Below, in pieces: positions 36,190-43,319 of a DNA stretch of 64,000 bases. Made by a program: the position numbers and the translations under genes. Source of the DNA: an uncultured Eggerthellaceae bacterium (GTDB lineage: Bacteria > Actinomycetota > Coriobacteriia > Coriobacteriales > Eggerthellaceae); contig CAKTUD010000001.1 of NCBI GenBank assembly GCA_934617425.1, forward strand, positions 62,001 to 126,000, given 5' to 3'. Under the pieces are notes generated by a model. The model saw only the letters and a program-made list of their open reading frames with translations, made no database searches and was not told the origin of the DNA. Within the stretch, counting starts at the first letter, position 1; each line of letters opens with the position of its first letter.

Positions 36190-37986
36190 CTATGCCTGCA
36201 CCCCCAACGCAACAGCACGGACCAAGGACTCCTGCGTATAGAACCCCGACGGCAAAGGAAAGCCCCCTGCGCGCAATCTGTTCGCAAACGCTTGAGCGCG
36301 GGTTGTCCCAAGGCCGATAGAGCGAAGCGCTTCCACATGCGCGAACAAATCCTCTGGTGCGGCAAGACCGACCAAAGAGCCCTCGTTCATGACGGCAACG
36401 CGATCGCACAACGCGGCGATATCATCCATATCGTGCGACACCATCACCACGGTAAGGCCTTGGCGATGCAACTGGGATATCATGCCCAAAAACGACTTGC
36501 GACTTGCCGGATCGAGACCGGCAGCAGGCTCGTCGAGCACCAAAACCTGGGGGTCCATCGCAAGCACGCCAGCAAAGGCAACGCGTCGCTGTTGTCCTCC
36601 GGAAAGCTCAAAGGGGCTCTTTTCCGCGACACCCTCAAAAGAAAGACCCATGCGAGCAAGAGCTTCGTGCACGCGCTTGTCGATTTCGTCGTCGGAAAGT
36701 CCCAAGTTACGCGGACCAAAAGCGACATCTTTATAAACGGTTTCCGCAAAAAGCTGGTGTTCGGGATACTGGAAGACCACGCCGATGTCCCCGCGAACGA
36801 GCGCCGCGTTATGCTTGTTCGCCATATCCAGGCCATGCACCAGCACTTTTCCCTCGGTCGGCTTGAGAATGCCGTTCATATGCTGGACGAGCGTCGATTT
36901 CCCGCTACCGGTATGGCCGGCTATCCCCAAAAACTCACCCGGACGAACAGCAAGCGAAACATCGCGCAGCGCCCATGCCTCGTCAGGAGCACCGCCCCAA
37001 TCGGCCTGACGCGGTGACTTACCGCGGCTGCGCTTCGCTTGCGCAACGTCGTAGGCATAGGAGACGTCACAAAACTCGATCACCGATTGCTTGGAGCCGA
37101 CCTCGGCGTTCAGAGGCAACCTGTCACCTGCGATATCGGCACCATCGACGCTGGCGTCTCGCCGCCCGCGCGCCTTCGCGAGAGACAAAATCCTGCCCGA
37201 AAGCGTTTCCTCATCCACCGAGAGAGACACATCCACACCCGCTTGCTGCAGCGCCAACGAAAGACGCACGGCAAATGGCACTTCCAAATTAAGCGGCATA
37301 AGCAGATCGGTTCGCGACAACACCTCGTCAGGTGTCCCAACGCACGCGATCTTTCCAGCATCCAGCACGATCACGCGATCCGCCAGCGTCGCCTCCTCCA
37401 TGAAATGCGTAATCATCACGATGGTAAAGCCCCGCTGATGCAAATCGCGGCATACGTGCATCAAGCTGGCGCGCCCGCGGGGGTCGAGCATCGCCGAAGC
37501 TTCGTCCAAAATCAATATGCGCGGATTCATGGCAAGCACGCCGGCGATGGCGACACGCTGCTTTTGACCGCCGGAAAGGGCATGCGTCTCATGGCGCTCA
37601 AAACCCGCAAGCCCAACGCGGGCAAGGCAACGCGTGACGCGTTCGCGCAGCTCATCGGTAGGAACGCCAAGGTTCTCCGGCCCAAAGGCAACATCGTCTT
37701 CCACGAGCGACGCGACGAGCTGATCATCGGGGTTCTGAAAAACCATACCAGCTGTCTGCCGAATAAGGTACGTGCAGTTGGCGTCGGAGGTGTCCATCCC
37801 GTCAACGGTAACGACTCCCTCATCGGGTAAAAGCAGCGCATTCACGTGCTTGGCGAACGTCGATTTGCCGCTGCCGTTGCCCCCCAAGATGCAGACGAAT
37901 TCGCCTTCGGCTATATGGGCGCTCACGCCGTCGAGCGCATAATCAATGCCGTTGTAGGTAAAGCGAACCCCCGAGAAATCTATCAT
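36190..37986 (-). CDS. ecfA: Fused double ECF ATPase (EcfA1-EcfA2)
   Basis: This 598-residue protein is two ABC ATPases in one chain. Domain 1 has Walker A GGNGSGKST (35-43), Q-loop FQNPDDQL, signature LSGGQKQRV and Walker B ILILDEAS (157-164). Domain 2 has GHTGSGKST (357-365), FQYPEHQL, LSGGQQRRV and VLVLDEPA (481-488). A linker with a Lys/Arg-rich loop (about 260-345) joins them. Separate ecfA1 and ecfA2 genes are the more common state. It lies between ribU (1 bp away) and ecfT (3 bp). Confidence 0.93.
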   Translation of the reverse strand: MIDFSGVRFTYNGIDYALDGVSAHIAEGEFVCILGGNGSGKSTFAKHVNALLLPDEGVVTVDGMDTSDANCTYLIRQTAGMVFQNPDDQLVASLVEDDVAFGPENLGVPTDELRERVTRCLARVGLAGFERHETHALSGGQKQRVAIAGVLAMNPRILILDEASAMLDPRGRASLMHVCRDLHQRGFTIVMITHFMEEATLADRVIVLDAGKIACVGTPDEVLSRTDLLMPLNLEVPFAVRLSLALQQAGVDVSLSVDEETLSGRILSLAKARGRRDASVDGADIAGDRLPLNAEVGSKQSVIEFCDVSYAYDVAQAKRSRGKSPRQADWGGAPDEAWALRDVSLAVRPGEFLGIAGHTGSGKSTLVQHMNGILKPTEGKVLVHGLDMANKHNAALVRGDIGVVFQYPEHQLFAETVYKDVAFGPRNLGLSDDEIDKRVHEALARMGLSFEGVAEKSPFELSGGQQRRVAFAGVLAMDPQVLVLDEPAAGLDPASRKSFLGMISQLHRQGLTVVMVSHDMDDIAALCDRVAVMNEGSLVGLAAPEDLFAHVEALRSIGLGTTRAQAFANRLRAGGFPLPSGFYTQESLVRAVALGVQA

Positions 37987-37987
37987 G

Positions 37988-38578
37988 CTACCGGCCTTTC
38001 ACCTGGCGCTTTTTCGGCGTCAGCATATTCGAGACGCTCTTGTACACCAAAAGCGCGCCCGCCGAGTTCGCCACAGCCTTCAAGATGTTGAAAGGCACAA
38101 CCGCCGGCAAAAGCAACGGCACAATGGCGTCGATCGAGCCATACCAAAACACAACGCCGATGGTGCAATTGGCAGCAACGGCACCCAAGACAGCCACGAC
38201 ACACCCGCAAACCAATCCGATAACGGCCCCTTTAAAAGTATGGTTGCGCCGATAGATGACAGCCGCCGGAACCACGAAAAACAGCGTGGCGCAGATATTC
38301 ATGAGCGAGCCCACCCATTCGCCAAGGATAAGGCCGTGGATAACGGCGGCGACAGCACCCACGGCGAAGCCCGCCCCCGCACTAAAAGCAAAGCCGCATA
38401 TCATGGCGGGGACAAGCGACGGATCGTACGTCAAAAACGGCGCCGGGGGAAATAATGGGATCTGCACGAACGAGAACAAGGCGGCGATAGCGCACATAAG
38501 CGCCATGCACACAAGCTGGCGGGTATCCCAGCGGTTGGTGTTGCGCATCGGGTTCATCTGGGTATTGGGGTTTTCCAT
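37988..38578 (-). CDS. ribU: Riboflavin-specific ECF S-component RibU
   Basis: This 196-residue integral membrane substrate-binding subunit has about six helices (LVCMALMCAIAALFSFVQIPL at the first). The ATG at 38578 is chosen because AAAGAAGG lies just upstream; the frame otherwise runs back into the riboswitch. Specificity for riboflavin/FMN is inferred from the FMN riboswitch in its leader and from its RibU-like size. The short N-terminus (MENPNTQMNPMRNTNRWDTR) is cytoplasmic. It is the first gene of ribU-ecfA-ecfT. Confidence 0.88.
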   Translation of the reverse strand: MENPNTQMNPMRNTNRWDTRQLVCMALMCAIAALFSFVQIPLFPPAPFLTYDPSLVPAMICGFAFSAGAGFAVGAVAAVIHGLILGEWVGSLMNICATLFFVVPAAVIYRRNHTFKGAVIGLVCGCVVAVLGAVAANCTIGVVFWYGSIDAIVPLLLPAVVPFNILKAVANSAGALLVYKSVSNMLTPKKRQVKGR

Positions 38579-38642
38579 AAAAGCCTTCTTTCCGCGAAGC
38601 AGCCTCGTCGGGCAAGCCTCCCGCTTCGCATGAAAGAAAGCA

Positions 38643-38669
38643 GCCCGTATGAATTCCTTCGATACGGGC
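38643..38669 (-). terminator. Possible riboswitch expression-platform terminator
   Basis: GCCCGTAT and ATACGGGC (38643-38650, 38662-38669) pair around an 11-nt loop. On the minus strand TGCTTTCTTTC follows. It lies between the FMN aptamer and ribU, as expected for transcriptional attenuation. Confidence 0.6.
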
Positions 38670-38721
38670 CTCAATTCGCTAGCCGCACGCCATCGAACGT
38701 GCGATGTTCGCGAACCCTGCC

Positions 38722-38862
38722 TCTTCCATCCGGACTTTAACCGTTGGTCTTGGACTTTCACCAAATCAGCCCGCGCCGATGGCGTCGGGGTCGCAGACTT
38801 CCGACCTGCGCAAACGCAGCCGGTTACTGCCAGTGAGGATTTTCACCTCGCCCTGAAACAGA
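38722..38862 (-). promoter_or_regulatory. FMN riboswitch (RFN element)
   Basis: Read on the minus strand this region contains the conserved RFN blocks in order: CAGGGCGAGGTGAAAATCC, CTGGCAGTAACCGG, GTCTGCGACCCC, GATTTGGTGAAAGTCCAAG, ACCAACGGTTAAAGTCCGG and ATGGAAGAGG. These are the P1-P6 junction sequences of FMN aptamers. It sits in the ribU leader, so FMN should shut off the importer operon. Confidence 0.93.
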
Positions 38863-38952
38863 ATTCATGCCTTGCAGGATAGCCGCAATGTCAACGCCAT
38901 GCAACCCCGCGAGGCAAACCTTACCTAAAGGTAACCTAAGATGCACCGGAAG

Positions 38953-40329
38953 CTAGAGCTTCAGCAAACCAAGGGATTGCGCCACGTAGGCGATCAGAAT
39001 AACGACCAGTACCACCGGCGCGATGTACTTGATAACTACTTCCCACACATACGCAAGCTTAAACTCAGCCGACTCGCGCACCTCGTCGATAATCACCTTG
39101 GGCTTGATGATCCAACCGACGAAAATGCAGGTGATAAGCGCCGATATGGGCATCATGACCGAATTGGAGATGAAATCGAGAAAATCGAGGATGCTCGACC
39201 CCGGGCCAAGCGGCTCGATAAACGACAAAGTGCTGTAGCCCAGATTCACCACGATGCCTGCGATAGTGGTGAACAACACCACTATGATCAGCGCACGCCG
39301 ACGCGAGCATTCGGTAGCGTCGCTTATAACCGACGTGCAGGTTTCCACCAGCGAAAGCGAGCTGGTAAGCGCCGCGAAAAGCACCAGCACGAAAAACACC
39401 ACGCCGATCATGCCCGCCGCATCACCCATGTTGCTAAACACCTGCGGCAAGATGATGAACATAAGCGACGGGCCCGAATTCTGCGCAACGGCCTCGGCCG
39501 ATCCAAGCGCCGCAAACGTCGCCGGCACGATCATGAGCCCCGCAAGGAGCGAAATGCTGAACGTTGTGAATGCGATTTGCGTGACGCTGCTGGTAAGCTT
39601 GGTGGATTTCTCCAAATACGAGCCGTAAGTCACCATGATGCCCATAGCCAGCGACAGCGTGAAAAACGTTTGTCCAAGCGCTGCAACCACAAGCTCGGGC
39701 GAGAACTTGCTGACATCAGGCACGAGATAAAACGCCAAGCCATCCATAGCGCCCGGCAACGTGAGCGCATAAACCGCAACCACGGCCGCGATGACGATGA
39801 GCAGCGGCATCATGATCATATTGGCTTTCTCGATGCCGTTGTTCACACCCAAAGCGACGATAAGGTAGGTAAGCGCCATGAACACCAACATGCACGCCAC
39901 GCTCTCCGGGGCGTTGCCGATAAACGTCGAGAAAGCGGTACCGCCATCAGCCAGGGTTTCGCTTCCGCCAAAGACGTAGCCGAGCAGATAACGCGTAACC
40001 CATCCGCCGATAACGCAGTAATAGGGGACGATGACGAACGGGATTGACGCTACGAAAACGCCTATCGCCGAATACTTCTTGCCAAAAGCCCTGAATGCCC
40101 CGATCGAACTCTGCTTGGTATGACGTCCCAACGCCGTCTCGAGCAGCAGCAACGCCAAGCCGATGGTGAACGTGAAGAAAAGATACGTCAGCAAGAACAT
40201 GCCGCCGCCGTAGCGTGCCGCCAGATAGGGGAAGCGCCACATGCTTCCCAAGCCGACCGCCGATGCCGCCGCTGCCAACACAAACGCCAATTTGCCCGAC
40301 CACGTGGCGCGATTTGCTGTATTAGCCAC
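38953..40329 (-). CDS. NSS-family sodium-dependent transporter 2
   Basis: This 458-residue neurotransmitter:sodium symporter family protein is a second copy of the type seen at 22.4 kb but divergent in sequence. Helix 1 carries AAAASAVGLGSMWRFPYLAARYG, and helix 6 LGQTFFTLSLAMGIMVTYGSYL. About 12 helices are predicted, with a short C-terminus ending QSLGLLKL. The GTG at 40329 lies eight bases after AAAGG; a TTG directly before it is the alternative. Its substrate is probably an amino acid. It ends about 90 bp before the FMN riboswitch. Confidence 0.88.
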   Translation of the reverse strand: MANTANRATWSGKLAFVLAAAASAVGLGSMWRFPYLAARYGGGMFLLTYLFFTFTIGLALLLLETALGRHTKQSSIGAFRAFGKKYSAIGVFVASIPFVIVPYYCVIGGWVTRYLLGYVFGGSETLADGGTAFSTFIGNAPESVACMLVFMALTYLIVALGVNNGIEKANMIMMPLLIVIAAVVAVYALTLPGAMDGLAFYLVPDVSKFSPELVVAALGQTFFTLSLAMGIMVTYGSYLEKSTKLTSSVTQIAFTTFSISLLAGLMIVPATFAALGSAEAVAQNSGPSLMFIILPQVFSNMGDAAGMIGVVFFVLVLFAALTSSLSLVETCTSVISDATECSRRRALIIVVLFTTIAGIVVNLGYSTLSFIEPLGPGSSILDFLDFISNSVMMPISALITCIFVGWIIKPKVIIDEVRESAEFKLAYVWEVVIKYIAPVVLVVILIAYVAQSLGLLKL

Positions 40330-40722
40330 CAAAAACGCCTTTCCCGAAACGCGCTAAGCGCGATTTTGCACAGCTGGTAAATGATACCCGCTCCACCAAG
40401 AAAAGTCACCTTTTCGCAGATGAGGACCTAGCTTTTCGGCGCGCTTCTTCAACCCTGGCGCTGTCGGCACGGTTTGCTTCGCAAAACGCGCCTCGGCGCC
40501 GTAAACCGCGCCTCAGGGGTTTAGCGCCCGAACCTGTCGGCGCGCTTTACTCCGTAAACCGCGCCTCGGGTTCCGATTCCATAACAAGTTCGCACCACCC
40601 CCGCGCACGAAACATATAATGGACGGGTAAGTTGGGGCGCTGCTGGTGCGGTTGCTTTGCGAAACGTACCTTGGCGCCTGGCACTCAGTTGATCCGCATT
40701 CGAGACATTCGAAGGAGACACT
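40330..40722. repeat. Intergenic region with three GC-rich dispersed repeat units
   Basis: Units at about 40455-40500, 40532-40570 and 40637-40679 share the pattern GGCGCTGtcGGC, then cGGTTTGCTTCGCAAAAC, then GCGCCTCGGCGCC, with decay between copies. The middle part can fold on itself. Two further units occur at 53573-53650. No gene is present; the promoter of the downstream flavoprotein must lie close to its start. Confidence 0.65.
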
Positions 40723-42426
40723 ATGAAAGTTGTAATCATCGGCGGCGTTGCCGGTGGCGCGAGCGCCGCTGCGCGTCTTCGTCGCAACGACGAAGACGCC
40801 GAAATCATCATCTTCGAGCGCACGGGCTACATCTCCTACGCCAACTGCGGCGAGCCGTATTACATCGGCGGCGTCATCGAAGAGCGCAGCAAGCTCACCG
40901 TGCAAACCCCCAAGGGCTTCAAAGAGCGTTTCAATGTAGATGTTCGCATCAAATCAGAGGTCACGTCCATCGACCGCGCGGCGAAAACCGTCCGTGTGAA
41001 GAACCTCGAAACCGACGAAGAATACGACGAGAGCTACGACAAGCTGCTGCTTTCCCCGGGCGCCAAGGCGGTTATCCCCGATGTTCCCGGCGTCGATGAC
41101 AAGCGTATCTTCTCACTGCGCACCATCGAAGATACCTTCGCCATCAGCGATTTCGTCGAGAACAACCAACCTAAAACCGCAGCTGTCATCGGCGGCGGCT
41201 TCATCGGCCTGGAAGTAGCCGAGAACCTGATGGAGCGCGGCCTCAAGGTAACCGTCCTCCACCGCGGCGCCCATGTGATGAAAGGCCTTGACGAGGGCAT
41301 AGCGTCCGTTCTGCAAAACCGCATGCGCTACGTTGGCCTCCATATCCAGCTGGGCGTTGACGTTATCGGGTTCGAGGACAAGGGCGAGCAACTCGAGGTG
41401 CAGATGCGCGACCAAAAACCGCTTGATGTCGACATGGTGGTCGTGGCCATCGGCGTACGTCCCGAAAACGACCTCGCCGTGGCGTGCGGTCTGGAAACCG
41501 GCATCAAGGGCGCTATCGTGGTCGACGATCAGATGCGCACCAACGATCCCGACGTCTACGCAGTGGGCGACGCCGTGCAGATCACCAATAGCATCACGGG
41601 CAAGCCTGCCGTCGTGCCGCTGGCCGGCCCCGCCAACAAACAAGGCCGTTTGGTTGCCGATGTCATATGTGGGAAAGATCGCCATTACGCAGGGGCGCAG
41701 AACTCCTTCGTCATGAAGATGGCCGACCTCACCGTTGCCGGTACCGGCCTTTCTTACAAAGCCGCCATCGACGAGGGTTACGACGCCGATTTCGTGGTGC
41801 TCATGCCCGCCGAGCACGCTTCTTACTATCCCGGAGCCCAAGCACTCACCATGGAAGTCGTCTTCGATAAGACCAATGGCCGCATCTTGGGTGCGCAATG
41901 TGCTGGCTTCGGAGGCGTTGAGAAGCGCATCGACGTTTTGGCAACCGCCATCAAGGCGAAGATGACCGGCGAGGACCTCACCGAGCTCGATCTCACCTAC
42001 GCTCCGCCTTATTCCTCCGCAAAGGACCCGGTAAACTATGCTGGCTATATCATCCAAGATTTGATGGAAGGCACCTACAGCCAGGTCCACTGGGATATTT
42101 TGGACAAGATGACCGACGACGACATCATGTTGGACGTTCGCCCCACGCTGAACTTCAACCAGGATCATCTGGACAACGCTATCCACATCGAGCTCGACCA
42201 ACTGCGCGACCGCGCAAGCGAGCTCCCCAAGGATAAGAAGATCTACATCCACTGCGTAACCGGCCTGCGCAGCTACGTCGCTTGCCGCATGCTGTCGCAG
42301 ATGGGCTACGATTGTGCAAGCGTCGCCGGCGGTTTCAACTACTATGATGCCTATGCGATGGATCGCGACATCGCCATGGAGAATATGGGGCCCTGCGGCC
42401 TGCAGATCGCCCCGGGCCTGGTATAG
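40723..42426 (+). CDS. CoA-disulfide reductase-like flavoprotein with C-terminal rhodanese domain
   Basis: This 567-residue FAD/NAD(P)H-dependent enzyme has the single-cysteine active site YANCGEPYYIGG (Cys42). Two Rossmann motifs are present, GGVAGGASAAARLRR near the N-terminus and GGGFIGLEVAENL around 150. A dimerisation domain follows (YAPPYSSAKDPVNYAGYI). Then comes a rhodanese domain (about 460-560) with catalytic Cys511 in HCVTGLRS. This CoADR-RHD architecture reduces CoA disulfide, polysulfide or CoA-persulfide. GAAGGAG precedes the ATG. It is monocistronic with a terminator. Which disulfide or persulfide is used cannot be told from sequence. Confidence 0.9.
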   Translation: MKVVIIGGVAGGASAAARLRRNDEDAEIIIFERTGYISYANCGEPYYIGGVIEERSKLTVQTPKGFKERFNVDVRIKSEVTSIDRAAKTVRVKNLETDEEYDESYDKLLLSPGAKAVIPDVPGVDDKRIFSLRTIEDTFAISDFVENNQPKTAAVIGGGFIGLEVAENLMERGLKVTVLHRGAHVMKGLDEGIASVLQNRMRYVGLHIQLGVDVIGFEDKGEQLEVQMRDQKPLDVDMVVVAIGVRPENDLAVACGLETGIKGAIVVDDQMRTNDPDVYAVGDAVQITNSITGKPAVVPLAGPANKQGRLVADVICGKDRHYAGAQNSFVMKMADLTVAGTGLSYKAAIDEGYDADFVVLMPAEHASYYPGAQALTMEVVFDKTNGRILGAQCAGFGGVEKRIDVLATAIKAKMTGEDLTELDLTYAPPYSSAKDPVNYAGYIIQDLMEGTYSQVHWDILDKMTDDDIMLDVRPTLNFNQDHLDNAIHIELDQLRDRASELPKDKKIYIHCVTGLRSYVACRMLSQMGYDCASVAGGFNYYDAYAMDRDIAMENMGPCGLQIAPGLV

Positions 42427-42470
42427 GTGACACGTTCCAGCGATCATCTCTGGCACTTTTGACCAATAGA

Positions 42471-42505
42471 AAAGCCGAGGAGGATTTCCCGCCTCGGCTT
42501 TTTCT
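42471..42505 (+). terminator. Terminator after the CoADR-like gene
   Basis: Arms AAAGCCGAGG (42471-42480) and CCTCGGCTTT (42492-42501) with an 11-nt loop are followed by TTCTTT. Confidence 0.88.
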
Positions 42506-42560
42506 TTATACCGTCAATCAAACCGCGCACGCTACGACGCACGGCGCGCGCTTGGCAAAG

Positions 42561-42884
42561 CTAGCCCCTGCGATAGGAGCCGCGCGCCTGACGGCGCTCT
42601 TCCCGCTCGGCAGCGCGCGCCTCGCGTACCTCGAAACGCTGCTGCGCCCTCTCTTCGCGCTCATCGCGGCTATCGCGCAGACGCTCCTTTGCGTCCTCGA
42701 CCGATTCGCCCTCGCGGGTCAGATAGCGATCGACAAAAGCATCTTCCACTTTCTTAAAGCCCCCAACGGCGCCTTCCTCGACCTTCTCATAGCCACCGAC
42801 AACGGCATTTTCAATCTTCTTATAGCCATCGACCACTTTGTCGGAAATCTCCTGACTTGCCTGAGCCAGCTTCGATGTCGCCAT
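42561..42884 (-). CDS. Amphipathic 11-residue-repeat protein
   Basis: This 107-residue soluble, highly charged helical protein has a strong GAAGGAGG site before the ATG. Residues 17-60 are four successive 11-residue units (VVDGYKKIENA, VVGGYEKVEEG, AVGGFKKVEDA, FVDRYLTREGE), giving a helix with one apolar face, as in apolipoprotein- or LEA-like proteins. The tail (60-107) is Arg/Glu-rich and ends GSYRRG. Similar short proteins ending in a LTREGE-VEDAKERL block occur in other anaerobes, without known function. Membrane-surface or stress roles are possible. Confidence 0.7.
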   Translation of the reverse strand: MATSKLAQASQEISDKVVDGYKKIENAVVGGYEKVEEGAVGGFKKVEDAFVDRYLTREGESVEDAKERLRDSRDEREERAQQRFEVREARAAEREERRQARGSYRRG

Positions 42885-43112
42885 AGCGAGCCTCCTTCTA
42901 TCGCCGATGCGAACCTATCGCGTTCGCAAGATATTCCCCGATAGAGCCATTAAACGAATTCGCCCGCCCATCTTGAACAACACGCATGGCATTTCGTGTC
43001 GAAGCCGCGAACAAAAAAGTGAAACGCCCTGCGCCAACAGACCGAAGCACCTCGCTTCGAGCAATTGGCGCCAGGGCGTTTCGCGCAAGCAATCTGCCAA
43101 CAAGTCGAAAAA

Positions 43113-43319
43113 CTAAGCCATCTTCGCTTGGTACCCGGCAGCGACGACGGCGTCGATAAGCGCTTGATCGTCAACATCGCCGGAAAGCGTGACCACCGCG
43201 TTCTTGTTCTCGAGGCTTACCTGCGCATCTTCGACGCCGGGCACGCCCTTGAGCGCCTCCGTCGCATGAGCTACGCAATGCTGGCACATCATGCCTTCGA
43301 TATCTACGGTTTTCTGCAT
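43113..43319 (-). CDS. CopZ-like metallochaperone from an internal start in copA
   Basis: Within copA an in-frame ATG at 43319 has an AAAGGA site seven bases upstream. From it a complete 68-residue HMA domain is read, MQKTVDIEGMMCQHCVAHAT..., ending at the copA stop. Size and fold match a free CopZ copper chaperone. Both a fused and a free form could thus be made from one mRNA. Independent initiation is inferred from sequence only. Confidence 0.5.
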   Translation of the reverse strand: MQKTVDIEGMMCQHCVAHATEALKGVPGVEDAQVSLENKNAVVTLSGDVDDQALIDAVVAAGYQAKMA

